Below, piece after piece: positions 17,677 to 28,209 of a stretch of 64,000 nt of DNA; position 1 is the first letter of the stretch; each line of letters starts with the position of its first letter. Position numbers and translations under genes: made by a program. Source of the DNA: an uncultured Christensenella sp. (GTDB taxonomy: Bacteria > Bacillota > Clostridia > Christensenellales > UBA3700); contig CAJTKI010000001.1 of NCBI GenBank assembly GCA_910576875.1, forward strand, positions 1-64,000, in the 5' to 3' direction. The notes under the pieces were generated by a model that worked only from the letters and a program-made list of their open reading frames with translations, was not told the origin of the DNA and did no database searches.

Positions 17677-18891
17677 TCAGTCCTCCCGAATGAATTTGTC
17701 TATCAATTGCATGCAATCCGCATAATATATGCCGCTTGCTCGGGCGTGCGCCTCGTCATAGCGCTCCGCGCCGCTCGCATTTTTGCCGTCCGACCGATAC
17801 AGGATATACGGTACGGGATCGGACACATGCGTTTTGAGCGCGCACGGCGTGGGATGATCGGGCATCAGCAAAATCCGATACGGCTCTCCGATCTCGTCCA
17901 ATCTGTCGCGCAGATATCCGACGACGCGGCTGTCGATGCGTTCGATCGAAAGCACCTTGTGCTCGACGTCGCCCTGATGCCCGCATTCGTCCGCCGCTTC
18001 CATATGCAGGTACACATAATCGCAATCCTGCTCCAACGCATCCGCCGCAAAGCGCGCTTTGGCGGCAAAATCCGTATGGTACGTGCCCGTCGCATTCGGC
18101 ACTTCGATGACGCGCATGCGCGCGCCTTTTCCGATGCCTTTGAGCAAATCGACCGCACTGATGACCGCGCCGCGCAATCCGAATTTCGTCCGGAAATCTT
18201 CGAGCGCGGGACGCGTGCCTTCGCCCCACAGCCAAATGCTGTTGGCGGGACGTTTGCCCTGCGCGATCCGCGCCAGATTGACGGGATGTTCGCGCAACAA
18301 CTCGTACGATCGGCGCATCAATGCGCAAATCCGATCGCCGTATCTGCCCTTGGGCAGGTAAGCGCCGATCACACGGTCGGAAATATCGTGCGGCGGCGTA
18401 TATTCGGTGCCGGTCTGCGCGTGCGACAACACCGTGCAATGCCGATAGCTGACGCCGGTATAAAACCGCAGATCGGACTCGCCCAATTTCGTTTGCAGAT
18501 ATTCGATCAACACACGCGCTTCGTCCGTACCGATTTCGCCCGCGCTGTAATCGACCATCGTCTTGTCCGCATATTCCGCTTCGTCGGACAGCGTCACGAG
18601 ATTGCAACGCACCGCGACGTCGTCCGCCGCCAGATCGATCCCGATCGACAGCGCTTCCAACGGCGAGCGTCCGGTATAAAATTTGTCCGGCGCATAGCCC
18701 ATGACCGACAAATTGGCGACGTCGCTGCCCGGCTTCATACCGTCGGGCACGGTGCGCACGAGTCCCAGCTCTCCTTCGCGACACAGTCGGTCGATATTCG
18801 GTTTTTGCGCGACGGCAAGCGGCGTCTTGTCTCCCAACGCCGCAAGCGGATAATCCGCCATGCCGTCCCCGAGTATTACGAGATATTTCAT
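17677..18891 (-). CDS. ApgM-type phosphoglycerate mutase family (possible homoserine kinase)
   Basis: 404 residues of the alkaline-phosphatase superfamily. It has the metal-binding LGDGMAD near the N-terminus, the serine region GSDVANLSVMGY (about 57-68) and the late HMEAADECGHQGD and PDHPTP metal ligands. The family is annotated as cofactor-independent phosphoglycerate mutase of the archaeal type. A bacterial branch has been proposed to act as homoserine kinase. A separate gpmI at 35-37 kb makes a glycolytic role here less necessary. The ATG at 18891 has AAGGAG 7 nt upstream. An upstream in-frame ATG lies before the Shine-Dalgarno and was rejected. A strong promoter stands at 18926-18954. 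Confidence 0.85.
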   Translation of the reverse strand: MKYLVILGDGMADYPLAALGDKTPLAVAQKPNIDRLCREGELGLVRTVPDGMKPGSDVANLSVMGYAPDKFYTGRSPLEALSIGIDLAADDVAVRCNLVTLSDEAEYADKTMVDYSAGEIGTDEARVLIEYLQTKLGESDLRFYTGVSYRHCTVLSHAQTGTEYTPPHDISDRVIGAYLPKGRYGDRICALMRRSYELLREHPVNLARIAQGKRPANSIWLWGEGTRPALEDFRTKFGLRGAVISAVDLLKGIGKGARMRVIEVPNATGTYHTDFAAKARFAADALEQDCDYVYLHMEAADECGHQGDVEHKVLSIERIDSRVVGYLRDRLDEIGEPYRILLMPDHPTPCALKTHVSDPVPYILYRSDGKNASGAERYDEAHARASGIYYADCMQLIDKFIRED

Positions 18892-18925
18892 ACCGCTCTC
18901 CTTCGCGAACTTTCTCAACGCCCTT

Positions 18926-18954
18926 ATTATAGGCTACTTCGCGCGCAAAGTCAA
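18926..18954 (-). promoter_or_regulatory. Sigma-A-type promoter of the apgM operon
   Basis: TTGACT (18954-18949), a 17-bp spacer and TATAAT (18931-18926), about 35 nt upstream of the ATG. Confidence 0.85.
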
Positions 18955-19284
18955 TTACTCGCAAACAATCCGTCCCCCGCGACTTGCAGGACAAATGTCG
19001 CATCCGAGCGATCTTTGCCGACGGTCGCGCCGCCGTATACGCGAAATACGCGAATGCGATCGGACGTCTCCCGACATCCGCTCCGTCACGCAAGGACGAC
19101 AGGCGCGCAAATGCTCCCGCCGCGGCGTCTCTACTTTTATCGCCGAGCGGACGACAAATTATGCGCCGACCGCGACACGGACGACAATCCGCCCATCCGT
19201 CATATCGACAACGCGCGACGCGTATGCAAAACGGCGCGCAACCGCATCGGTTCCGCGCCGCTCGCATCGGATCATGTCCCGAAC
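18955..19284. other. Gene-free interval between apgM and the M60 gene
   Basis: About 330 bp with no ribosome-binding site and open frame pair, no RNA motif and no clear terminator for the M60 gene. I see nothing else in it. Confidence 0.4.
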
Positions 19285-22200
19285 TTATTTTTTGGTTTTC
19301 GGAGTCGCCGCGCTCGTTTTCTTCGGCGCTGCCACAGGCTTTGCCGCGCTCTTGGCGCTTGCCTTAGGCTCGGCGGCGGGCTTCTTTGCAGGCTCCGCTT
19401 TTTTCGGAGCGGGTTCCGCTTTGGCGGTCGCCTTCGATTCGGTTGCGGATTTCTTTGCAGGCTCCGCCTTTTTCGGCGCGGATTCCGCCTTGGCGGTCGC
19501 CTTCGGCTCGGAGACGGGTTTCTTTACCGCTTCTTCTTTCTTGGGCGCGGGTTCGGTCTTGGCAGTCGCTTTCGGCGCATCTGCGGACTTCTCCGCGACT
19601 TCGGATTTTTTAGCCGCAGGCTTCGCTTTCGCGCTCGCATCCGGCTCGACGTCCGCGGCGGTTTCGTCTTTCGCCTTTTTGCCTGCTTTCGATTTCTTCT
19701 CGCGTTTGGGACGATTGTCGAGTTTTTCGATCAGCCGATTGGAGAACATGGCTTTGCGGAATTTGGGTGCGAATATCAAAGATATCAACACCGCCAACAC
19801 CGCGGCGAACAACAAAATGAATACGGTCAACGAAATCGCCAGTCCGCGTTCCAAATAGATATTGGACGCGCCGAGCAGTTCCGACGTGTAAGAGATGCCC
19901 AACACGTTCAACATGACTTTTCCCGAATCGGTCGTAATAATTTCCACAGTATGCTCCTTATCTTGTAGTTCTTCTACGTTGTAGACGAGTTTGCGCGCTT
20001 CCGTTGCGCCGTTGAGACTTACGGTTGCGACTTGTTTGCCGTCCAATTTGACCTTGAACGATCCGTAACCTTCGCCGCTCGCCGCGTACAGCGCAAAACT
20101 GTCTCCCTTGAACTTGACGACGACTTTCTGATTCTTGCGGCTGGTGACCAGATAGCCGCTGGGTTCGGACGAAATTTCACCGGAATTTTGCCAGTGCTTG
20201 GTCGCAAACAGCTTGGGACTGGTCGACGGTACGACGCGTTGGGTCTGCGACTGGATTCCGCCGTCGATCTCGGCAAGCACCGAGAACGTGCCGCCCGTCG
20301 TTCCCTTGACGACTATGCGTATATATCTACCCTGTACGGTCGTGAACTTCTCCGTAATCATGGTGCCTTTATACGAATCGCGATTGCCGCTTGCGATCGG
20401 CGCGCCCCAGTTGTCCAACGTCTCGGAGATATACATATCGTAATCCGTAATATACGAGTTGACGTTGTTGCGCGTCACGACGCTGATAAAGTTGAACGAC
20501 TGCACGGCTCCGGTATCGACGACGAATTCATGCGGTTGCTCGGGCGTGATCTTGGGCAAATTGCCTCTCCACGCGGTATGCAGGATCGTACCGGTCGAAC
20601 CGTCGACCAAATACGACCATTTATCCGTTTTCATTTCGCGCACTTCGACGACATTGCCGTCATCGTCTTTGATTTGCATCTGCTCGATCGCATATCTGCC
20701 CCCTTCGATATTTTCGGGTGCGCGAACGACCTGCCATACGCGCTTATCTGTACCGGTGATTGACAACTTGACGTTATCTTTCTTGGATACGATATACTTT
20801 GGCTCGTAGATATAGTTTTCGATCTCCGATTCCTGCGACACGTCGGGATGAAATACCTGATCGTTGGCAATGCTTACGTAAGTTTCTTCGCCGTCGTATT
20901 TGATCGCAATCTGCGCCGATCCCTGTCCGCCCGTATTCAGATTGAACAGCCGCACCGCATAAAATCTGCCTTCTTCCACCGTCACAGTCGCACTCTTGGA
21001 ATCATTGAATCCGGTGTTGTACGAATTGAGTTCCAAAATCTGCGTCGCCGTCTCAAACGAATCGCCGAAATACACGCGCAACGCATCGTCGCTCGCCGCG
21101 GAAATACGCACGGAACCGCTCTTGGGCGCGCGCCAGTAGTATTCCGCAACGCGAACTTCCCAATCTTTGCCGGAATTGTAGGCCGCGATATTCGCGCCGA
21201 GCGCCGCGGTCACGACCGGTTCCAATTTGGCGATTTCGGATTCCGCGGACGCCCACATCTGTTCGCCGCGCACTTGCGCGACGCCTTTATAAGAAGTGAT
21301 TTTCGCTCCGTTGTACGAAATACGCAACGACACGTTGAGTTTATGGATCACGCCGTCCGAAAGTTTGACCAAAAAATCAAAATCGTCGAACGTTCCCGTA
21401 TATTCGGGATTGAACGTGTACTCGTATTTGCCTTCGCCCAACGGGCGGATCGAACCGTGTTTCGGTTTGCCGACCGATACGATTTCAAACGTCGTGGTCG
21501 AGATCGTCTTGCCTAAAAGATCCATGACGACGGGACTGCCGTACGCAACGCGATAATCTCCGCCCGTCTTGACGCCGTCGATGCCGCCCGCATAATAACA
21601 AGCGATCGGATGGTAGGTAGGCAAAGCGCTCATCTCGGCAAGCTGTTCCGCCGAGAACATGTTATCGGTGATATTCGCCTTGTAAACCGTATTGAAATAG
21701 GTACGGAAATCCATGCCGTAAATCAACGAACAGCGATATGCGAATTCGGAGCGCTGATTGCCGCCTTCTTCGGCGTAAGACGATTTATCCTTATACGAAT
21801 ACAGCAATTCGTAGAACTTTTCCGGTCCGAACGAATGCATGATGTTGGAATACATGCTGAGCATATCGAAATAATCGAACTGGCTGTAATCGGTATACGG
21901 GCGCTGCGTCAGATTGATCGAATGCAACAACGAAAAATACGGATGCGCGACAAAGCCGTGCTCGGCGGGGACTCCGTTTTCATTGCGTTGCGTGCCGATA
22001 TCGCAGAACATCAGATATCCCAGCGTCGTCAACGCATTGTTGTGTACTTCGCCTTCTTTGCCGTCGCCGAATCCCCAGAACGTGCCGTTGGAACTGGCGT
22101 GATTGTGTCCGATCTCGTGCAACGTACCCCATGTGCCGCCGTTGAGCAGTCTGCGATAATTCGTCGCATCGGAGAACCACCCCGTCGGACATGCATATAC

Positions 22201-23700
22201 GTAATTGCCGAGCGCAACCGCCGCGCCTGCCGGCACGTGCCAGTCAAACATCACGAGATTGTGTCGGTTGTATGTGCCGCCGGTAAACGATTCGTTGACC
22301 GCAAAGAACGAGTGCCACAGCATCGCGAGTTTATCCACTTCGTCGGTCTTGATGCCGCGCATGTAAGACTTCGTGCCCATTTCTCCGGTCGGTCCGACCA
22401 GCTGTCCGTTCTCGGTATCGATAACGCCGACGACGCCGGGCGCGTCTTTGAGATACTGTTCGAAATACTGGGGCGTCGTAACGCCGAGAATGTAGTGCGG
22501 CGTCTCGACCGCTCCGCGGAACGTCGTCTTGACCTGCGAATAACTGTTGCGCGGATTGATGTGCATGACTCCGCCGAAATGCGTGCCGATCGTGTATTCG
22601 CCGTTGTGGTCGAATACGAATTCCGCCGTGACCCAAGGCGCACGATTATTCTGACGTTCATACTGACTTTGCATGAAATCGTGTCTGGATGCGTTGTTGT
22701 ATTCGAAGAAATTGCCTGCCGCCGCAACGATATCCGCTTTGTTAAAGAACGTATCGCTGCCGGGATTGGCGTATTTTACGTTCTGGAATCCGTCGGTGAT
22801 CGCGGCGATCTCCGCTTCCGCATACCGGACATCGCCGCGCCATGCGAGCGAATTCTGCAATCCGACGAAGACGGAAATCTTTTCGCCCTTCTTCTCATTC
22901 AGACCTTCGACGCGCACGGTCACCGCTTCGCCCGCAGGCAAATACAAGCCCGTCGCATGATAGGATCTGTACAGCGGATCGATCGTAATCTCTTTCTCGA
23001 CCGCGTTGTTCTCGCCGAGCACCGCGCCGTACTGCAAATCCGCCGCCGGATGCTTGGTCAGCCATTCCTGCGTCAAAGTACCGTTCTTGGAACGGTTTTG
23101 CGCTTCAACCGCAAGATACTGCCCTTGCGTCAGCAACATGTATTTATAATAGTAAAGGTATTTATACTGCGCGTCTTCTTTCTCTTCGGCAGTCGCCGTG
23201 CTCTCGTCGATGCCGAACATTTCGTACGCGTGTTTTGCAAAGACCGTCTTGCCGCCGGGACGACCGGGCGCGGGATAATGATCGGGATCGAAATGAATGG
23301 AAGCTACCTTTTCGGTTTCGCTTTCCGGCCAGATCGAATATTCGTGCCGCAAAGTCTGATTGGACGTATTGTAGACGATGGAAAAATCGTCGGTCAACAT
23401 CTGCGGCGTAGGACGCGCGAGATTGCGCTGGGTCACGTTCATCGTATCCGCGCGCAACGTCACCTGCGTATCCGCAAGACTTTCGTAATCGTACTTCTGC
23501 AACGCGTACATTTCTTCGGTCGGCAAATCGATTGCCGGCGCGGTAAACCACTCGTCTGCCTTAGAGCGTAACGTGATCGGAAGCACGATCGCCAATACGA
23601 CCGCGATCAACAATACCGTCGCAATGCCCGCTATGATCCGTTGTTTGCGCTTTTGCGCCGAAATGTCGGCGGTTGCCGCCGTCTCCGATTTCCCTTTCAA
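19285..23700 (-). CDS. Membrane M60-like (enhancin-type) metalloprotease with Lys/Ala/Pro tail
   Basis: 1471 residues. A membrane helix (21-44) is followed by a large outer part. The M60-like gluzincin motif HEIGHNH (528-534) has a third ligand candidate at Glu551. A cadherin-like repeat lies at about 735-795, a PA14-like region at about 815-940 and a discoidin (F5/8C)-like region at about 1040-1145. A second helix (about 1287-1310) leads to a 160-residue basic, low-complexity tail made of APKKAEPAKK-type units that should lie in the cytoplasm. M60-like proteases of gut bacteria cleave mucins, so mucin or host glycoprotein cleavage is inferred. The start is TTG at 23700 with strong GAGGTG upstream. 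The N-terminal helix resembles that of the 783-residue neighbour. Confidence 0.85.
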   Translation of the reverse strand: MKGKSETAATADISAQKRKQRIIAGIATVLLIAVVLAIVLPITLRSKADEWFTAPAIDLPTEEMYALQKYDYESLADTQVTLRADTMNVTQRNLARPTPQMLTDDFSIVYNTSNQTLRHEYSIWPESETEKVASIHFDPDHYPAPGRPGGKTVFAKHAYEMFGIDESTATAEEKEDAQYKYLYYYKYMLLTQGQYLAVEAQNRSKNGTLTQEWLTKHPAADLQYGAVLGENNAVEKEITIDPLYRSYHATGLYLPAGEAVTVRVEGLNEKKGEKISVFVGLQNSLAWRGDVRYAEAEIAAITDGFQNVKYANPGSDTFFNKADIVAAAGNFFEYNNASRHDFMQSQYERQNNRAPWVTAEFVFDHNGEYTIGTHFGGVMHINPRNSYSQVKTTFRGAVETPHYILGVTTPQYFEQYLKDAPGVVGVIDTENGQLVGPTGEMGTKSYMRGIKTDEVDKLAMLWHSFFAVNESFTGGTYNRHNLVMFDWHVPAGAAVALGNYVYACPTGWFSDATNYRRLLNGGTWGTLHEIGHNHASSNGTFWGFGDGKEGEVHNNALTTLGYLMFCDIGTQRNENGVPAEHGFVAHPYFSLLHSINLTQRPYTDYSQFDYFDMLSMYSNIMHSFGPEKFYELLYSYKDKSSYAEEGGNQRSEFAYRCSLIYGMDFRTYFNTVYKANITDNMFSAEQLAEMSALPTYHPIACYYAGGIDGVKTGGDYRVAYGSPVVMDLLGKTISTTTFEIVSVGKPKHGSIRPLGEGKYEYTFNPEYTGTFDDFDFLVKLSDGVIHKLNVSLRISYNGAKITSYKGVAQVRGEQMWASAESEIAKLEPVVTAALGANIAAYNSGKDWEVRVAEYYWRAPKSGSVRISAASDDALRVYFGDSFETATQILELNSYNTGFNDSKSATVTVEEGRFYAVRLFNLNTGGQGSAQIAIKYDGEETYVSIANDQVFHPDVSQESEIENYIYEPKYIVSKKDNVKLSITGTDKRVWQVVRAPENIEGGRYAIEQMQIKDDDGNVVEVREMKTDKWSYLVDGSTGTILHTAWRGNLPKITPEQPHEFVVDTGAVQSFNFISVVTRNNVNSYITDYDMYISETLDNWGAPIASGNRDSYKGTMITEKFTTVQGRYIRIVVKGTTGGTFSVLAEIDGGIQSQTQRVVPSTSPKLFATKHWQNSGEISSEPSGYLVTSRKNQKVVVKFKGDSFALYAASGEGYGSFKVKLDGKQVATVSLNGATEARKLVYNVEELQDKEHTVEIITTDSGKVMLNVLGISYTSELLGASNIYLERGLAISLTVFILLFAAVLAVLISLIFAPKFRKAMFSNRLIEKLDNRPKREKKSKAGKKAKDETAADVEPDASAKAKPAAKKSEVAEKSADAPKATAKTEPAPKKEEAVKKPVSEPKATAKAESAPKKAEPAKKSATESKATAKAEPAPKKAEPAKKPAAEPKASAKSAAKPVAAPKKTSAATPKTKK

Positions 23701-23747
23701 AAGATCACCTCTCGACCGATATTTCGGTTTTTGTTTTCGTTGCCACT

Positions 23748-23776
23748 ATGATAGCGAAAATCCGATGCTTTGTCAA
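23748..23776 (-). promoter_or_regulatory. Sigma-A-type promoter of the M60 protease gene
   Basis: TTGACA (23776-23771), a 17-bp spacer and TATCAT (23753-23748), about 48 nt upstream of the TTG start. Confidence 0.85.
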
Positions 23777-23848
23777 ATTTTTATGCAACAAATTCCGTTT
23801 GATACGCGGGCGTATCAAGAAGGCGCGTTTTGCCGTCGAAAACCGTAT

Positions 23849-26800
23849 TTATTGCGCGTCGATCGTCGAAACGCCAAGCGTAATCTCTTCCAATACGTCC
23901 AGCAACACGCGCACCGTATCCAACGCGGTTAGGATCGTCACGTTGTTTTCGACGGCGCACTGGCGAATCGCGTGTCCGTCCGTATTGCGATGATCCGAGC
24001 GCACGTCGCGCGTATTGATCACGTACGACACGTAGCCTTGTCGAATCGAATCGGGAATATCGCTCGACCCTTCGCTGATCTTGCGTTTGACGCGCGTACG
24101 AATCCCGTGCCGTTTGAGGAATTCGGCGGTGCCGGCGGTCGCTTCGATATTGAATCCGAGATTGTAGAACCGTCGGATCAACGGCAACGCCTCTTCCTTG
24201 TCTTCGTCGGCGAGCGTCGCCAACACCGTACCGTAATTGTGCAGATGCACGCCCGACGCCTGCAATGCCTTATACAGCGCGCGCGTCAGCGTACCGTCGT
24301 ATCCGATCGCCTCGCCGGTCGATTTCATCTCGGGCGACAGGTATGCGTCCAAGCCTTTGAGCTTGGAGAACGAAAACGCCGGCGCTTTGACATAACAGCG
24401 CTTTTTTTCGCTCGGATATACGACGTCGATCCCCTGCGCGGCTAGCGATTGGCCGAGAATCGCGCGCGTCGCAATATCCGCCAACGGATATCCCGTCGCT
24501 TTGGACAAAAACGGCACGGTGCGCGAAGAACGCGGATTGACTTCGATGATAAAGACCCGATCGTCGCGATCGACGATAAATTGGATGTTGAACAGTCCGA
24601 CGATGCCGATCCCCAATCCCAGCCGTCGGGTATAGTCGAGAATCGTACGCTTGACCGCATCCGAAATGCTGAACGACGGATACACGCTGATCGAATCGCC
24701 CGAATGCACGCCCGTACGCTCGACCAACTCCATGATGCCGGGCACAAATACCGTCTCTCCGTCGCAAATCGCGTCCACTTCCACCTCTTTGCCCTGAATG
24801 TATTTGTCTACGAGCACGGGTTTGTCTTCGTCCACTTCGACGGCGGTGCGCAAATAATGCCGCAACTGCTCTTCGCCCGCGACAATCTGCATCGCGCGTC
24901 CGCCCAATACGAAACTCGGACGCACCAGCACCGGATACCCGATTTCGCGCGCCGCGGCGACGCCGTCTTCGATGCGCGTGACCGCTTTGCCTTTGGGCTG
25001 CGGAATCGCAAGTTCTTCCAACAGTTTTTCGAACGCTTCGCGGTTTTCCGCACGCTCGATCGCATCGCAGTCCGTGCCGATGATCCGTACGCCGCGATCG
25101 CGCAACGGTTGCGCCAGATTGATCGCGGTCTGTCCGCCGAGCGACGCGATGACGCCGATCGGACGTTCGAGCGCGATGACGTTCATGACGTCTTCCGCGC
25201 ACAGCGGTTCGAAATACAGCTTATCCGACGTCGTATAATCGGTGGACACCGTCTCGGGGTTGTTGTTGATCACGATCGCTTCGTATCCCGCCTCCTTGAT
25301 CGTCTGTACCGCATGCACGGTCGAATAATCGAATTCCACGCCCTGTCCGATTCGGATCGGTCCCGATCCGAGCACGACGACTTTGGGACGGTCGGAGACG
25401 ACGGATTCGTTCTCGTCTTCGTAGGTCGAATAAAAATACGGCACGTAACTGTCAAACTCGCTCGCGCACGTATCGATCATCTTATACGTCGGCACGATGC
25501 CAGCGCGCACGCGCGTCTCATAGACCGAAATTTCGTCCGTCTTCCACCGCCGCGCGATTTCGCGGTCGGAAAACCCGAGCCGCTTGGCGCGACGCAACGC
25601 GTCCGTATCGCCGACGCGCGCTTCCAACATCCGCTCCGCATCGACGATATTGCGCAATTTGCGGATAAACAACACGTCGATCCGCGTTTCGCGTGCGATT
25701 CGTTCGGCTGCGATTCCGCGCCGCAACAAACACGCGATCGCGTATATACGGTCGTCCGTCCCGATCTTGATATAGGACAACAACGCTTCGTCGTCGTACG
25801 CATCGAATTTGGGCATATACAAATGCCATACGCCGATCTCCAACGATCGGATCGCTTTAAGCAAGCTCTCTTCGATCGTCCTGCCCACGCTCATGACTTC
25901 GCCGGTTGCTTTCATCTGCGTGCCGAGACGATTGTTCGCATCCGCGAATTTGTCGAACGGGAATCGCGGCATCTTCGTCACGACGTAGTCGAGAGACGGC
26001 TCGAACGACGCGGGCGTATTGGCGAGCGCGATCTCTTCCAGCCGCATGCCGACGCCGATCTTGGCGGACACGCGCGCGATCGGATATCCGCTCGCTTTGG
26101 ACGCAAGCGCGGACGAACGCGACACGCGCGGATTGACTTCGATCAAATAATAACAGAACGACTGGGGATCGAGCGCAAACTGCACGTTGCAACCCCCTTC
26201 GATTTCGAGCGCGCGGATGATTTTGAGCGCGCTGTCGCGCAACATATGATATTCTTTGTTGGTCAGCGTCTGCGACGGACATACGACGATCGAGTCTCCC
26301 GTATGAATGCCGACGGGATCGAGGTTTTCCATATTGCAGATCGTGATCGCAGTATCGTTGGCATCGCGCATGACTTCGTATTCGATCTCTTTGTATCCCT
26401 TGATGCTCTTTTCGACCAGTACCTGATGCGTCGGCGACAAAGCGAGCGCATTGCGCGCGAGAACAAGCAATTCCGTTTCGTCGTCGGCAAATCCGCCGCC
26501 CGTGCCGCCGAGCGTAAACGCCGGACGCAACACGATCGGATATCCGATCTCCCGCGCGGCTTGCAACGCCTGTTCGACCGTATTGGCGATCTCGGACGGC
26601 AATACCGGCTCGCCCAGACTTTGACAAAGCTCCTTAAACAGTTCGCGATCTTCCGCGCGCTCGATGCTTCGACTGCTCGTACCGAGCAATTCGACATGGC
26701 ATTCGCGCAAGACGCCTTTCTTTTCCAACTGCATCGCGAGATTGAGTCCCGTCTGTCCGCCGATGCCGGGCAAGATCGCGTCCGGACGTTCGAACCGAAT

Positions 26801-27031
26801 GATCTTGGCGATATATTCGAGCGTCAACGGCTCCATATACACCTTGTCCGCGATCGACGTATCCGTCATGATCGTCGCCGGATTGGAATTGCACAAGACG
26901 ACTTCGTATCCTTCTTCTTTGAGCGCGAGACACGCCTGCGTCCCCGCATAATCGAATTCCGCCGCCTGTCCGATGACGATCGGTCCCGATCCGATGACCA
27001 ATATTTTGCGAATATCCGTTCTTTTAGGCAT
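23849..27031 (-). CDS. carB: Carbamoyl-phosphate synthase large subunit
   Basis: 1060 residues, full length. Two ATP-grasp halves begin at [20 protein letters not shown] (about 9) and at [19 protein letters not shown] (about 557). Each has its own glycine-rich loops, and a C-terminal MGS allosteric domain follows. With CarA it makes carbamoyl phosphate from glutamine, bicarbonate and 2 ATP for arginine and pyrimidines. The ATG lies 8 bp inside the end of carA, so the subunits are translationally coupled. No second carB or aspartate transcarbamylase is in the window. Confidence 0.97.
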   Translation of the reverse strand: MPKRTDIRKILVIGSGPIVIGQAAEFDYAGTQACLALKEEGYEVVLCNSNPATIMTDTSIADKVYMEPLTLEYIAKIIRFERPDAILPGIGGQTGLNLAMQLEKKGVLRECHVELLGTSSRSIERAEDRELFKELCQSLGEPVLPSEIANTVEQALQAAREIGYPIVLRPAFTLGGTGGGFADDETELLVLARNALALSPTHQVLVEKSIKGYKEIEYEVMRDANDTAITICNMENLDPVGIHTGDSIVVCPSQTLTNKEYHMLRDSALKIIRALEIEGGCNVQFALDPQSFCYYLIEVNPRVSRSSALASKASGYPIARVSAKIGVGMRLEEIALANTPASFEPSLDYVVTKMPRFPFDKFADANNRLGTQMKATGEVMSVGRTIEESLLKAIRSLEIGVWHLYMPKFDAYDDEALLSYIKIGTDDRIYAIACLLRRGIAAERIARETRIDVLFIRKLRNIVDAERMLEARVGDTDALRRAKRLGFSDREIARRWKTDEISVYETRVRAGIVPTYKMIDTCASEFDSYVPYFYSTYEDENESVVSDRPKVVVLGSGPIRIGQGVEFDYSTVHAVQTIKEAGYEAIVINNNPETVSTDYTTSDKLYFEPLCAEDVMNVIALERPIGVIASLGGQTAINLAQPLRDRGVRIIGTDCDAIERAENREAFEKLLEELAIPQPKGKAVTRIEDGVAAAREIGYPVLVRPSFVLGGRAMQIVAGEEQLRHYLRTAVEVDEDKPVLVDKYIQGKEVEVDAICDGETVFVPGIMELVERTGVHSGDSISVYPSFSISDAVKRTILDYTRRLGLGIGIVGLFNIQFIVDRDDRVFIIEVNPRSSRTVPFLSKATGYPLADIATRAILGQSLAAQGIDVVYPSEKKRCYVKAPAFSFSKLKGLDAYLSPEMKSTGEAIGYDGTLTRALYKALQASGVHLHNYGTVLATLADEDKEEALPLIRRFYNLGFNIEATAGTAEFLKRHGIRTRVKRKISEGSSDIPDSIRQGYVSYVINTRDVRSDHRNTDGHAIRQCAVENNVTILTALDTVRVLLDVLEEITLGVSTIDAQ

Positions 27032-28121
27032 TTTTCGTACGCTCCTTCATGCTGTCGACGAAACGGTCGAACAGATATGCGCTGTCCTGCGGTCCGGGCG
27101 CGCTCTCGGGGTGATATTGTACGCTGAACACGCGATCCGTCTCGCACTGTACGCCTTCGACGGTGCCGTCGAGCAAGTTGACGTGCGTGACGCGCAATCC
27201 CGTCCCCGCCAACGAATTCTCGTCCACCGCGTAGGAATGGTTCTGCGACGTGATCTCGACCTTGTCGACAAGCAGATTGCGCACGGGATGGTTGCCGCCG
27301 CGATGTCCGAATTTGAGTTTGTACGTCTTCGCGCCGTACGCGAGCGAAATGATCTGATGCCCCAGACAAATTCCGAAGATCGGATATTTGCCGCGCAACG
27401 CGCGCACCAATTCGATCACCGGTGTCGCGTCGGTCGGATCCCCGGGCCCGTTGGACAAAAACACGCCGTCCGGCGCAAGCGCCTCGACTTGTTCCGCCCC
27501 CGTGTTCCACGGTACGACGGTCACGTCGCAACCGCGCGCGTTGAGCGAACGCACGATGTTCTGTTTCATGCCGCAGTCCACCGCGACGACATGATACCGC
27601 GACTGTTGTGCGGGCGCAAAATACGGACGTTCGCAACTCACGCGCGCGACCGCGTCATGCGGCAGTTGCGTCTCTTCCAAGATCCGCAGTCCTTCCGCAA
27701 GCGGCGTTTGCGCGTCCGTAATCAATACTTTGCGACTGCCCGAATTGCGAATGGAGCGCGTCAGCTTGCGCGTGTCGATCCCGCAGATGCCCGGGATGCG
27801 GTACGCCTGCATGATTTGCGCCAACGTGTGCGTCGCGCGGAAGTTGGACGGTTCGTCGTTGTACTCGCGCACGACGAGCGCGCCGAGCGTGGGCACGCGC
27901 GTCTCGTAATCGTCGTCCGCCATGCCGTAATTGCCGATCAGCGGATACGTCATGACGACCGCCTGATCGGTGTAAGAAGGATCGGATAAGATCTCCTGAT
28001 AGCCGACGACGGATGTATTGAATACGAGTTCGCACACCCGTTGCGACAGATCTCCGAACGCATAGCCGTAATATTCGCCGCCGTCCTGCAAAATCAATTT
28101 TCTGTCAAACTGTTCTTTCAT
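27024..28121 (-). CDS. carA: Carbamoyl-phosphate synthase small subunit
   Basis: 365 residues. The N-terminal CPSase domain starts [16 protein letters not shown]. The glutamine amidotransferase has the catalytic cysteine in FGICLGHQ and the His-Glu pair in YHPESAPGP. It hydrolyses glutamine and channels ammonia to CarB. The ATG at 28121 is chosen because family members begin right at this point. A longer frame up to 28196 adds 25 residues of arginine-rich sequence with no homology. There is no good Shine-Dalgarno at the chosen start. The gene follows guaA by 88 bp. Confidence 0.95.
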   Translation of the reverse strand: MKEQFDRKLILQDGGEYYGYAFGDLSQRVCELVFNTSVVGYQEILSDPSYTDQAVVMTYPLIGNYGMADDDYETRVPTLGALVVREYNDEPSNFRATHTLAQIMQAYRIPGICGIDTRKLTRSIRNSGSRKVLITDAQTPLAEGLRILEETQLPHDAVARVSCERPYFAPAQQSRYHVVAVDCGMKQNIVRSLNARGCDVTVVPWNTGAEQVEALAPDGVFLSNGPGDPTDATPVIELVRALRGKYPIFGICLGHQIISLAYGAKTYKLKFGHRGGNHPVRNLLVDKVEITSQNHSYAVDENSLAGTGLRVTHVNLLDGTVEGVQCETDRVFSVQYHPESAPGPQDSAYLFDRFVDSMKERTKNA

Positions 28122-28209
28122 ATCGATACCGTATGTCGATTGTTCATCGGATTTGTTTGCCGCGAGCGATTTTGCGCGCCCGCGCAAACGACGCATGCGC
28201 GCCGATCGG

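Noticed and set aside
13896..17693. Open + strand frame of more than 1200 codons opposite spoIIE and the surface protein
   Set aside because: Arginine- and aspartate-rich, no domain, and antisense to clear genes. CG-rich codons leave the opposite strand free of stops. Similar long frames at 7345-9135, 9032-11122, 10899-12983, 17605-19968, 24449-27127, 31083-32954 and 35098-36759 were dropped for the same reason.
28122..28196. 25-residue N-terminal extension of CarA
   Set aside because: Arginine-rich, not part of the family, no ribosome-binding site. The family start coincides with the ATG at 28121.
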